From: Planctomycetaceae bacterium
GTDB lineage: Bacteria > Planctomycetota > Planctomycetia > Planctomycetales > Planctomycetaceae
NCBI GenBank assembly: GCA_023260695.1
Contig: JALQUR010000548.1
Span: 1-34,133 of the forward strand
Length of the DNA stretch: 34,133 nt
Direction: 5' to 3'
Positions 7,629-17,418 of this stretch are shown piece by piece; within the stretch, counting starts at the first letter, position 1, and every line of letters starts with the position of its first letter. The notes under the pieces were generated by a model, which saw nothing but the letters and a program-made list of their open reading frames with translations, searched no databases and was not told the origin of the DNA. The position numbers and the translations under genes are program-made.

Positions 7629-10600
7629 ATGGCACCGGCTTCAGCGACCGTGGTTATGCGTGCAGGACTATTGACGCTCGCAGTGCTCCATGCTGCAGCA
7701 CCGACCGCAGCCTCGGATGAGCCGACGGAGCAATCTCGGAAAATCCTTCCGACACTTGCAGCGGATCCAGCCAGTCCATGGTACCCGCACCGCAACTTCC
7801 CTCACCTGAAGACTTCCGACTGGGCAGGCAACCCGAATACACGTGCCGTCATTGTCCTGGCAATCGACGACATGCGGGACTCAGCGAAGTATGAGCAGTA
7901 TCTGCGGCCGATCCTGAACCGACTCAAGCAGATTGACGGGCGTGCTCCGCTCAGCATCATGACCAATCAGATCGACCCGAGCGACTCCCAGCTGCAGAGC
8001 TGGCTTGGAGAAGGGCTTTCCATTGAATGTCATTCGGCCGATCATCCCTGTCCGCTCCTGCACGACGGCGATCTGCAGGCGTCTGTCTCCACCTACAATC
8101 GCTGCGTGGATCAGATGGCAGCGATACCAGGCAATACTCCGGTCGCGTTTCGCACACCTTGCTGCGACTCACTGAATACCGTCAGCCCAAGGTTCTTTTC
8201 AGAGATCTTCAGCGGACAGACTGAACAACAGCGATTCCTGCAGATCGACTCCTCTGTCTTTATGTTCTACAGCTCGGCTGACCCACGGCACGCCCGCGAG
8301 CGCGTACTCAATGAAGACGGAGAAGACCGATTTCTGCGATACCTTCCCACCGGGAACAGATATCGCGGGCTGCAGAATGACCACTTTGTCAATTACGTCG
8401 AGAATTACCCATGGCCATGGGTCATCAATAATGACTGCTGGGAAATCCCCTGCCTTGCCCCCAGCGACTGGTCTGCGCAGCACCTGCAAGGCGTTAATAA
8501 TCCCCGTACGCTGGAAGACTGGAAGGCGGCCATTGATCTGACAGTCGCCGCTGATGGATGTTTCAGCCTCGTATTTCACCCTCACGGCTGGATTCAGGCA
8601 GAGCAGGTGGTCGAACTGATCGATCATGCGGTCGCGACCCACGGCGATGCAGTACAGTTCATGAACTTTCGTGAAGTAGCGCATCTGCTCAATCAGCGTT
8701 ACTGTGACGGTGGCAACCTGCGCGAAAATCCTCCGCAGTTTCTTGCTGACTGGAAGCAGTCCCGCGATGCCTCTGCCCCCGATGTCGCCGCGCTGAATGA
8801 ACAGGATCAGGACCTGCTGGAGCAGATCCTGCAGCATCCAAAGGACTACGGTCTGCCGCCAGTTCGTCTGGACGACGGAAGTCACAACGGGTTCTTCATC
8901 CACAAGCAGCATCTCTGCTGGCAGAACGAACACACATCCGGCAATGACGACCTGCTCGTGAGAGTTTCGATTCCGGATCTGCTGCAGCGTGTCCGTCGTG
9001 AGGAAGCGAGGCGTGACTATCCGCTCACACCTGTTGGCTCCGCCATTGTCGACATTACACCGGACTATCCAGTACGTCTGACCGGCTATGGTGGTCGCAG
9101 TGAAGAAGCAGAAACGGCCGCAGTCAGCATTCATGCTCGAGCTCTTGCAATCGGCCCCGCCGACAACCTCCAGACACTGCTGCTGACCGTTGACAACTGC
9201 GGCATACCTGCCTCCGTGACAGAGCGTGTCTACGCACAGATCAGCGAACAGATTACTTTGCCGCGGGAGCGATTCGCGATCTCAGCGACACACTCACATT
9301 CAGCTCCCTGGCTGCGGGATTTCGCCCCGAATATCTTTGCGGAGATCCCACCTGAGCACGCAGAACACCTCGCCCGCTACGAAACAGAACTCACACGGAA
9401 GCTTGTCGACGTGGCATTGCAGTCACTTCGCCGGATGACTCCTGCAAAGTTATCACTGGGTTACGGCCACGCCGGCTTCGCGATGAACCGCCGTGCACTG
9501 ACAGACGGCCGCTGGTCGGGATTCGGAGAAGTCCCTGATGGTCCGGTTGACCAGCGAGTCCCGTTGCTGGCTGCACACGATGCAGACGGCAGACTCATGG
9601 CATTGCTGGTGAACTACGCCTGTCACTGCACCACCGAGGGCGGTAACTTCAATCAGATCAGTGGCGACTGGGCCGGATTTGCAGCGGACATGCTGGAAGA
9701 AGAATTTCCGGGGACAGTAGCCCTGGTGTCGATCGGTTGTGGTGCAGATGCCAATCCGTCTCCGCGGGGAACACACGAACAGGGCAAGGCGCACGGCAGA
9801 ACACTTGCCAACGAAGTGATTCGCATTCTGCAAGAGGCACGTCTGCAGCGAATCAATCCGCAGATCACATGTCGGCTGGATCATATCGACCTTCCCCTCA
9901 CTGCAATCCCGGATCGAGCCGGCTGGGAGCAGCAGGCTCAGCAGGGCGGCGTCACAGCATCCCGCGCAGACTGGTTCCTGAAACTGCTTGATGACGGCGG
10001 ACAGATTCCTGCAACCGTGCCGTCATACCCGGTTCAGACATGGTGCTTTGGCGATGATCTGGCCATGGTTTTTCTGGCAGGAGAGGTCGTTGTTGATTAT
10101 GCCCTGAGACTGAATGAGATGTTTGATGGCAGCAGATTGTGGATCAACGCCTACAGCAACGATGTCCCCTGCTACATCACATCGTCAAGATTACTGCGCG
10201 AGGGCGGCTACGAGACTGATTCCTCCATGCTCTACTACCGCCAGCCCGGTCGGCTGGCCCCGGAGACAGAAGATCTGATCTGTCAGACCGTGCAGCGCCT
10301 GACTCCGCACGATTTCTACTCGGAAGCTCTCCGGGAGGAATTCCCGGAACCGAAATCAACGGATGATGCCCTGAACTGCTTCACTGTACGTCCAGGGATG
10401 CAGGTCGTGCTGGCCGCAGCGGAACCTCTCATCCGCGACCCTGTAGCCTTTGACTGGGACCATCGAGGCCGTCTGTGGGTCGTCGAAATGGGTGATTATC
10501 CCCTCGGAAACGGCCCCCATCACGGGCGGGTCAGGATTCTGGAAGATATCGATGGGGACTACCGTTATGACACCGCAGTGACATTTCTTGACAACCTGCA

Positions 10601-13600
10601 GTATCCGTCAGGGATTCAATGCTGGCAGGACGGCGTCATCATCACGATGGCACCGCAGATCTTCTACGCGGAGGATACAACAGGAGACGGTATCGCTGAT
10701 ATCAGAGAGACTTTGTATCAGGGATTTGCGGAGGGCAATCAGCAGCATCGCGTCAATGGTCTCCGCTGGGGACTTGATGGCTGGCTGTATCTGGCCAACG
10801 GCGACAGTGGGGGATCCATTGGCGGTACCGGATTCATTCCGGGCAGCGCGGCAGCAAGGGCCCCTTATGCAGGCATTGAACTGCGCGGCCGTGACCTCAG
10901 GATTGACCCTCAGACAAATCGCCTTGAAGCGCTGGCGGGGCAAAGTCAGTTTGCCAGAGAACGCGACGACTTCGGCAACTGGTTCGGAAACAATAATTCC
11001 AATCCCATCTGGCATTATCAGTTTGAGGATCGTTACCTGTCTCGTAATCCCCATGCCGGAATCTCTGGCGGACGCGCTGGTGTGGCCGCGATTCCCGGCG
11101 CCGCACCTGTCTTTCCCTCCAGCAAAACCCTTGCAAGATTCAACGACTTTGCAGCGTCCAATCGATTCACGTCAGCATGCAGCACGATGATCTTCCGCAG
11201 TCATCGGCTTGGTGCAGAGGTCTACGGAAATGCCTTTACATCAGAACCAGTGCACAACCTGATTTCCAGACTGGTGCTGACCCCGGCCGTGGATGACAGC
11301 CGTATTGGATTCCATGGTGAGCGTGCGGCTGACGAGCAGGATTCGGAATTCCTGTCGTCCAGCGACAACTGGTTTCGCCCCACGATGCTGCGAACCGGCC
11401 CGGATGGAGGCCTCTGGGTCGCTGACATGTATCGTGCAGTTATTGAACACCCGGAATGGATCCCGCAGGAGTTTCAGCGACGCATGGACCTGACCGCTGG
11501 CACTGACAAGGGGCGTATCTGGCGAATAATTCCAGAGTCTGCATGTTGTGGTGCAGCGTCAGACTCCACAGCAGCCGAGACAGGCCATTACACGGCAGAT
11601 TTCCTGAATTCCAGCTGGCGGGACATCCCTCCGGACTCACTTGCGAACTACTTTACTGTTCAGAATGGATGGTGGAGAGATCTGGCACATCGACTGCTGA
11701 GTCATCATGCCGCCGTCAGTTCCGCCTCAACCGTTGGCTCATCCGCAACCATTACTGCTGGTACCGATCTGCTTGAACTTGCTGCAGACGGTGGAGCAGT
11801 CGGGCTGCAGGCGCTTTATGCCGCGCAGCAGATTCTGGCAGAAATCCCGAAGGTCAGTACGCCGCAGCTGCTGCGTCCGTTCCTGCAGCATGCCGATCCG
11901 GAACTTCGCAAAGCCGCTGTTCGTCTGCTTGAGGACGACCTTGATCAGATCGGTGATGCGGATACAGAAGCACTGACGCAACTGATTGCAGATTCGGATT
12001 ACGGCGTACGTCGGCAGCTGTTGCTTACCCTCGGGCAGTCGCATGCTGACTGGGCTGCAACACTGCTTGGCAATGCACTTGCAGAATCAGCAGATCAGCC
12101 GGTTCTGGTCAGCTGTGGACTCACATCTCTGCATTCGGACAATATTGCCACGGTTCTGAGTGTAATCTCCAGTCGCCCGGCAACACCGCAGATCCTGCAA
12201 TTGACCCGCCGACTCCTCCCACAGGCAGCCAGGCTGGGGGCATCTGAAGCAGCTGCAGCTCAGACGATTGCACTCCTGCGTTCCATAACCCCAGAGACGG
12301 GCACTGCGTCCTTCGCCGACCTGGCAGATTTACTCCGGGAAGTCCTGCAGAGTAATGCTGCGGGCACGCTGCTGAATACGGCGGAGGTCACACAGCTGAG
12401 AAAATCGTCGGCAGCAACCGCAATCGTGATCACGCGAGATGCGAGGAATGAGCCGGATCGCAGACTGGCAGCGTTTGAGTTTTTTGCAGTGGTTTCCCCA
12501 GCAGCCGTCTCCGCGGCAGACCAGGAACTGCTGCTCAGCCCTGTCACACCACCGGTCCTGCAACAGGCCCTGATCCGAAATCTTGTCGGAACTGGCGATA
12601 TTGATCGGGTCTCCACACTGGCGGCAGCCTTTGATCAGCTTTCTCCCACTGTGCGATCCGAACTGCTGGAACAACTCATCCGCCGTCCCCGCGTTACCAC
12701 CGTTCTGCTGGACCAGATCGAAACGAAGCGTATCTCCATAGCGGAACTCAACGCACAGCACCGTCAGACACTGGTCGAACATCCGGATGTCGAGCTCGCG
12801 AGGCGGGCAACCGCACTCCTGCAGCCGGAAGCAAAAGGAAATCTGCAACAGCTGATTGAGCAGCAACTGAGTGCTGTGGAGCAGCTGCAGGGATCCGTGG
12901 CTGATGGTCAGGAAGTCTTTCGCAGACACTGTTCAGCCTGCCATCGCGTGGGCGACACGGGGAGGGAAATCGGAGCAGATCTGACGGCACTCAAGGACCG
13001 CTCTGCCGGCTCACTGCTCACCGCAATACTTGATCCGAATCGCGCAGCCGAATCAAAGTTTCTCAGCTATTCCGTAGTGACGTCACGCGGCCTGCAATTG
13101 ACAGGTATGCTGCGAAACGAGACGGGCAGCAGCATTACACTACTCTCTGCAGACGGCAAGGAACAGGTGCTGCCTCGTTCCGAGATTGATCTGCTGCAGA
13201 GCTCCGGGAAATCACTCATGCCCGAAGGACTACAGCGTGACCTCAACAGTCAGCAGCTGGCAGACGTCATCGCATTTCTGCAGCAGGCTGAGTCCCCCTG
13301 GAAGCGCTTCCCGGGAAATCAGCCGCAACCGGTGTCAGCTGATGACGAAGGAAATCTGATTCTGGCCGCTGCTCAGGCCGAAATTCATGGCCCCAGCCTT
13401 GTCTTCGAACCGCAGTACCAGAATCTGGGCTACTGGTGTTCCACAGACGACTTTGCTTCGTGGACTGTGGATGTCCCGGTCGGCGGTCACTGGACCCTCG
13501 AACTGCGTTACGCCTGTGATGATCAGACTGCCGGTGGACTGATCAGGTTTTCGACTGGTACGCGAATGCTCACCTCACGAATTCCGGGAACCGGAACATG

Positions 13601-13742
13601 GGATGAATATCGCACATGGAACGCAGGTACGCTCGATCTGCGTCGCGGACGCAATCGCATCACGGCAACCGCTCTTGAGGCTCCGCGAATGGCCCTGATC
13701 GATCTTCACTCAATTCGTCTGGTACCGCCTACCGCAGACTGA
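7629..13742 (+). CDS. Giant exported multidomain protein: polysaccharide-deacetylase-like, neutral ceramidase-like, PVC-type dehydrogenase propeller, HEAT repeats, CxxCH haem-binding domain, C-terminal beta-sandwich-like module
   Basis: One continuous frame. ATG at 7629 is preceded by GGAG and a signal peptide follows (the track's 7542 GTG is less likely). Motifs: VIVLAIDDMRDS and ECHSADHPCPLL (deacetylase-like); AIVDITPDYPVRLTGYGG and AISATHSHSAPW (ceramidase-like); VAFDWDHRGRLWVVEMGDYP and EDTTGDGIADI (PVC dehydrogenase); EVFRRHCSACHRVG (haem CxxCH, nt 12930-12944). Confidence 0.9.
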   Translation: MAPASATVVMRAGLLTLAVLHAAAPTAASDEPTEQSRKILPTLAADPASPWYPHRNFPHLKTSDWAGNPNTRAVIVLAIDDMRDSAKYEQYLRPILNRLKQIDGRAPLSIMTNQIDPSDSQLQSWLGEGLSIECHSADHPCPLLHDGDLQASVSTYNRCVDQMAAIPGNTPVAFRTPCCDSLNTVSPRFFSEIFSGQTEQQRFLQIDSSVFMFYSSADPRHARERVLNEDGEDRFLRYLPTGNRYRGLQNDHFVNYVENYPWPWVINNDCWEIPCLAPSDWSAQHLQGVNNPRTLEDWKAAIDLTVAADGCFSLVFHPHGWIQAEQVVELIDHAVATHGDAVQFMNFREVAHLLNQRYCDGGNLRENPPQFLADWKQSRDASAPDVAALNEQDQDLLEQILQHPKDYGLPPVRLDDGSHNGFFIHKQHLCWQNEHTSGNDDLLVRVSIPDLLQRVRREEARRDYPLTPVGSAIVDITPDYPVRLTGYGGRSEEAETAAVSIHARALAIGPADNLQTLLLTVDNCGIPASVTERVYAQISEQITLPRERFAISATHSHSAPWLRDFAPNIFAEIPPEHAEHLARYETELTRKLVDVALQSLRRMTPAKLSLGYGHAGFAMNRRALTDGRWSGFGEVPDGPVDQRVPLLAAHDADGRLMALLVNYACHCTTEGGNFNQISGDWAGFAADMLEEEFPGTVALVSIGCGADANPSPRGTHEQGKAHGRTLANEVIRILQEARLQRINPQITCRLDHIDLPLTAIPDRAGWEQQAQQGGVTASRADWFLKLLDDGGQIPATVPSYPVQTWCFGDDLAMVFLAGEVVVDYALRLNEMFDGSRLWINAYSNDVPCYITSSRLLREGGYETDSSMLYYRQPGRLAPETEDLICQTVQRLTPHDFYSEALREEFPEPKSTDDALNCFTVRPGMQVVLAAAEPLIRDPVAFDWDHRGRLWVVEMGDYPLGNGPHHGRVRILEDIDGDYRYDTAVTFLDNLQYPSGIQCWQDGVIITMAPQIFYAEDTTGDGIADIRETLYQGFAEGNQQHRVNGLRWGLDGWLYLANGDSGGSIGGTGFIPGSAAARAPYAGIELRGRDLRIDPQTNRLEALAGQSQFARERDDFGNWFGNNNSNPIWHYQFEDRYLSRNPHAGISGGRAGVAAIPGAAPVFPSSKTLARFNDFAASNRFTSACSTMIFRSHRLGAEVYGNAFTSEPVHNLISRLVLTPAVDDSRIGFHGERAADEQDSEFLSSSDNWFRPTMLRTGPDGGLWVADMYRAVIEHPEWIPQEFQRRMDLTAGTDKGRIWRIIPESACCGAASDSTAAETGHYTADFLNSSWRDIPPDSLANYFTVQNGWWRDLAHRLLSHHAAVSSASTVGSSATITAGTDLLELAADGGAVGLQALYAAQQILAEIPKVSTPQLLRPFLQHADPELRKAAVRLLEDDLDQIGDADTEALTQLIADSDYGVRRQLLLTLGQSHADWAATLLGNALAESADQPVLVSCGLTSLHSDNIATVLSVISSRPATPQILQLTRRLLPQAARLGASEAAAAQTIALLRSITPETGTASFADLADLLREVLQSNAAGTLLNTAEVTQLRKSSAATAIVITRDARNEPDRRLAAFEFFAVVSPAAVSAADQELLLSPVTPPVLQQALIRNLVGTGDIDRVSTLAAAFDQLSPTVRSELLEQLIRRPRVTTVLLDQIETKRISIAELNAQHRQTLVEHPDVELARRATALLQPEAKGNLQQLIEQQLSAVEQLQGSVADGQEVFRRHCSACHRVGDTGREIGADLTALKDRSAGSLLTAILDPNRAAESKFLSYSVVTSRGLQLTGMLRNETGSSITLLSADGKEQVLPRSEIDLLQSSGKSLMPEGLQRDLNSQQLADVIAFLQQAESPWKRFPGNQPQPVSADDEGNLILAAAQAEIHGPSLVFEPQYQNLGYWCSTDDFASWTVDVPVGGHWTLELRYACDDQTAGGLIRFSTGTRMLTSRIPGTGTWDEYRTWNAGTLDLRRGRNRITATALEAPRMALIDLHSIRLVPPTAD

Positions 13743-13797
13743 ACTGCCCCTGGCTGCGACTGGTAAAACTCACATCACTCTCCACGGGACTCCTGAA

Positions 13798-15306
13798 ATG
13801 AAAAACCCTTTGTCAGGTCTCTGTCTGCTGCTGCTCGCAGGAATCTGCGCGACTCCCGAAGTTCTGCTCGCCGACAATCTGATTCAGACAGAGAATCGCA
13901 GGGAAGGATCAACGGACTGGCAGCTGACGCGTGTTCGTGTTGCTGGCAGTGAGTGTCGCTCGGTACCGATCGAAGGTTATTGTTCGCACCAGAGCATCGC
14001 TGCCGGTGAAACTCTGGACATCATGGTTTCCACAAACCCCTCTCGCGACTTTCGTCTCGAAGTTTTTCGTACCGGCTATTACGGTGGTCGTGGTGCCCGC
14101 CTTCTGAAAACCGTTGAGCGAATTGAGGGCAGCACACAGAGTGACCCTGAACCGGGGGATAAGAACCTGCACGAATGTCGCTGGAAATCGTCATATAGCC
14201 TGACCATTCCAGAAGACTGGATCAGTGGAGTGTACCTCGGTCGTCTGACGACCATCCCGGACGGTGAAGAGCCGTACTGGCAGAGTTATGTCATCTTCAT
14301 TGTGAAGGACGACCGCCCCGTAGACATCCTGTTTCAGTGCTCGGATAACACCTGGCAGGCCTATAACCTGTGGCCCACAAATTTTTCCGTGTACACCCAC
14401 CCCAAAGGCGGTCAGGGCCCCTGGGCGGATGTCAGTTTTGACCGACCTTATGGCCGGGAAGCTCAGTTCATGTCCGTTGTCAACGATCCGCTTACGACAG
14501 GATCCGGTGAGTTTCTGCCTTACGAGTTTCCGATGACGTACTGGCTGGAGGAACAGGGTTACGATGTCAGCTATTGTTCCAACAGTGATCTGCTCACACC
14601 CGATCGGGGGCTCAAATGCCGCGCATTCATCAGCATTGGCCATGACGAGTACTGGGACCGCCGTCAGTACGACAGTGTTGTTCGTATGCGTGACGAAGGT
14701 GTGAGTCTGCTGTTTCTCTCCGGAAACAGCGTCTGTTGGGTCAGTCCATTCCGATCAGCTGCAGACGGACGCCCGAATCGAATCATCTTTCGTGGCGGAC
14801 CTTACGGTGGTGACAACGAGTACGCGGTGCAGCGACATGAACAGCATGGACCATTTCCTGTTCGTGGACCGGACGAAGGCCTTTTGATGGGCGCGCGAAA
14901 TGTAGAGCCTGTCAATGGCGGGGGCGACTGGACTGTCACCGCTGCCGACCACTGGATTTTCGCCGGCAGCGGAGTTCAGAACGGAGATGCGATCCCCGGC
15001 CTGATCGGGTGGGAATATCATGGGGACCCTGCTGATATCACGGGGCTGGAAGTCGTTGCAGCCGGCACGGCCTGGCAGGGGGGAAAGAATCCCCAGAAGT
15101 GGACCGCGACGATTTATCCCGGACCACGCGGAAACTTCGTCTTCAATGCAGCAACAATCTGGTGGGCTCAGGCTCTCGGGGATCCACCGGGACACACGTT
15201 GCCATGGTCGCACTACAGCAGGCCCCACGGACCGGACGAACGCGTCAGGATCATTACTCACAATCTGCTGAAGAAAGCGATTGCTGCCGGCGACGATGCT
15301 CGGTGA
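13798..15306 (+). CDS. N,N-dimethylformamidase beta subunit-like exported protein
   Basis: 502 aa with signal peptide. FRLEVFRTGYYGGRGARL, GVYLGRLTT, WQAYNLWPTNFSVY, FPMTYWLEEQGYDVSYCSNSDL and FISIGHDEYWDRRQYDSV match the DMFase-beta-like family. Confidence 0.8.
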   Translation: MKNPLSGLCLLLLAGICATPEVLLADNLIQTENRREGSTDWQLTRVRVAGSECRSVPIEGYCSHQSIAAGETLDIMVSTNPSRDFRLEVFRTGYYGGRGARLLKTVERIEGSTQSDPEPGDKNLHECRWKSSYSLTIPEDWISGVYLGRLTTIPDGEEPYWQSYVIFIVKDDRPVDILFQCSDNTWQAYNLWPTNFSVYTHPKGGQGPWADVSFDRPYGREAQFMSVVNDPLTTGSGEFLPYEFPMTYWLEEQGYDVSYCSNSDLLTPDRGLKCRAFISIGHDEYWDRRQYDSVVRMRDEGVSLLFLSGNSVCWVSPFRSAADGRPNRIIFRGGPYGGDNEYAVQRHEQHGPFPVRGPDEGLLMGARNVEPVNGGGDWTVTAADHWIFAGSGVQNGDAIPGLIGWEYHGDPADITGLEVVAAGTAWQGGKNPQKWTATIYPGPRGNFVFNAATIWWAQALGDPPGHTLPWSHYSRPHGPDERVRIITHNLLKKAIAAGDDAR

Positions 15307-15393
15307 TCGTCGGCTGCCGCTCAGCCTGATGTTGCATACTGGGCCCTGGCACGCGAGACTGTGCAGCTAAGGAACTGCAGCAGGAACAAAACC

Positions 15394-17409
15394 GTGATCT
15401 CCTATCGCTCCCTCAAGAAAATCATCGGCGAGACCAGCCTCGAACGGAAGTGCCGACTTCTGTTCGGGCTTGCATTGCTGCTGCTGATTACAGGGAGTTT
15501 CTGGTGGTACGCTTCGCGGACGCAGCAACTGGTGGAAAACCAGCAGATCCGTGCTGCAAGGATGATGGTCCCACGCATTCTTCAGCTTCAGCACTATACG
15601 CGTTTTCTGGAACAGGCGACTGCAGCGAAATCCCACGATACCGGCGATGCAGGCCCGGACGCACAAGCCGGCAATGAAAACAGTGATCGCCCGCCTGAAA
15701 CGGACAATGCAGATACCGGTCCGACAGTGAGTATTGCCGCCTCATCGGAAAGAACCACATCACAGCTGGTCGATCAGTTCCTGCAGGTCATGGCTGAAAT
15801 GCCCTCCGATTCCAACAGCACCACCTGGGACCTCCGCCCTGCGGATGAAACCGGCAAGACCGGAGCAGAATTTGAAGCGGCGCAGAGATTTCGTTCGCAG
15901 GACGATCCGGTTGACGAGTTTTACCTGATCCGTACAGAGGAGCAGACGCGGCAATTGCAGTACTACTCCGCGATCAGAATCACTGGCAACTGCAGATTCT
16001 GTCACCTTGCGGATGGTGTGACGAAAGACTCATCCGCGGTCGAGCAGCAGGCGGCGATCCTGGCGATGAGTAACTCAGGACAGCCGCAGCCCGAAGGCAG
16101 CAGTCCGGCCCCGAACCTGCTCGATGACCCGCTGCTGCAGCAGGCTCTCAGCGATACTGAGTCCGCAGCCCCGGCCGATTTATTCGCCATCGCCAGCATC
16201 AAGATCTCCCTTGAGACCGTCGATCATCAACTGACCCGGAACTGGGCAGTCCTGTTTGCAACGGGGATTGTCACGGCATTTCTTGCAATGCTGGCCGGAT
16301 GGGCGATTGTGCGCTACATCATTGTCAAACCCGTCCAGCACCTGAAGGACGTCAGTGATCAGATTGCCCGCGGAAATCTCAATTCGCGTGCAGACATCAG
16401 TACCGGTGATGAATTCGAGGAACTCAGCCATGCATTCAATCGCATGCTGCGAGAGATGATGCAGAAGACCGACGAGCTGCGACGTCTGAACGATCGACTC
16501 GATGCCAAAGTCGATCAGCTTGCCCAGGCAAACCTCGAACTGTTCAACAGCAACCGGCTCAAGGATGACTTCCTCGCAACGATCAGTCACGAGCTGCGGA
16601 CACCGCTCAACTCGATCCTCGGATTCAGTGACATCCTCAGTTCCGCTGAGAACCTTGATGATCGACAACGACGATATCTGAGTAATATTCAGTCTTCCGG
16701 CCAGACCCTGATGGTGCAGATCAACGACCTGCTTGACCTGGCCAAAATCGAATCAGGCAAGATGGACATCAATCCGTTGCAGTTTGATGTCAGAGATCTG
16801 CTCGAGCAGCAGGTACAGCAGATGCTTCCACTTGCAGATCGTCGCAGCATCGATCTGCGACTTGAAGCATTTCCTCCGACACTGCCGATGATCTGTCAGG
16901 ATAGCGGCAAGATCCGACAGATCATCAGCAACCTGCTCTCCAACGCCATCAAGTTCACCCCCGAAGGAGGACGTGTGCGAGTTTCCGCGGGACCTGATAC
17001 GTCGGAGTTTTTTGTGATCCGTGTGGAAGACAACGGGATCGGCATTCCGATGCACGAACAGAACGACATCTTTGAAAAATTCCGCCAGGGTTCTACCGCC
17101 CCCGGTGCCAGAGATCACGTGCGACGCGAATACGGCGGAACTGGCCTCGGACTCTCCATCGTACGTGAGCTTTCCCGCCTGTTGGGCGGAGATGTGAGCC
17201 TGAAGAGCGAATTCGGTCGTGGAAGTCTGTTTTCTGTTCGACTCCCCTGCGAAGCCCCGTCTCGACTCACTCAGGAAACTGCGGTGGAGGATCTGCCAGC
17301 CATTCCGGCTCCGCCACTCATCACCTCAGCCACGCTGCGGCGCGAGGAAGAGCTTCCCGAACAGACACTTGTCAGGCGTCTCGATATTCAGACCATTGGT
17401 GACCCCTGA
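15394..17409 (+). CDS. Membrane sensor histidine kinase with a DUF3365/Tll0287-like CxxCH sensor domain, HAMP, HisKA and HATPase_c
   Basis: Two TM segments; sensor domain with YYSAIRITGNCRFCH (CxxCH at nt 15991-16005); HAMP (VKPVQHLKDVSDQIARGNLNSRADIS); H-box DDFLATISHELRTPLNSILGFSDIL; N/G boxes (ISNLLSNAIKFTP, VEDNGIGIP, GGTGLGLSIV). GTG at 15394 looks more likely than the track's GTG at 15361. Confidence 0.92.
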   Translation: MISYRSLKKIIGETSLERKCRLLFGLALLLLITGSFWWYASRTQQLVENQQIRAARMMVPRILQLQHYTRFLEQATAAKSHDTGDAGPDAQAGNENSDRPPETDNADTGPTVSIAASSERTTSQLVDQFLQVMAEMPSDSNSTTWDLRPADETGKTGAEFEAAQRFRSQDDPVDEFYLIRTEEQTRQLQYYSAIRITGNCRFCHLADGVTKDSSAVEQQAAILAMSNSGQPQPEGSSPAPNLLDDPLLQQALSDTESAAPADLFAIASIKISLETVDHQLTRNWAVLFATGIVTAFLAMLAGWAIVRYIIVKPVQHLKDVSDQIARGNLNSRADISTGDEFEELSHAFNRMLREMMQKTDELRRLNDRLDAKVDQLAQANLELFNSNRLKDDFLATISHELRTPLNSILGFSDILSSAENLDDRQRRYLSNIQSSGQTLMVQINDLLDLAKIESGKMDINPLQFDVRDLLEQQVQQMLPLADRRSIDLRLEAFPPTLPMICQDSGKIRQIISNLLSNAIKFTPEGGRVRVSAGPDTSEFFVIRVEDNGIGIPMHEQNDIFEKFRQGSTAPGARDHVRREYGGTGLGLSIVRELSRLLGGDVSLKSEFGRGSLFSVRLPCEAPSRLTQETAVEDLPAIPAPPLITSATLRREEELPEQTLVRRLDIQTIGDP

Positions 17410-17418
17410 ATACGCCGC

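Noticed and set aside
8199-9134. 311-aa minus-strand ORF inside the megaprotein gene
   Set aside because: Fully antisense to conserved deacetylase-like coding sequence; no family resemblance.
10588-11190. 200-aa plus-strand out-of-frame ORF
   Set aside because: Overlaps the dehydrogenase domain of the megaprotein in another frame with no domain signal.
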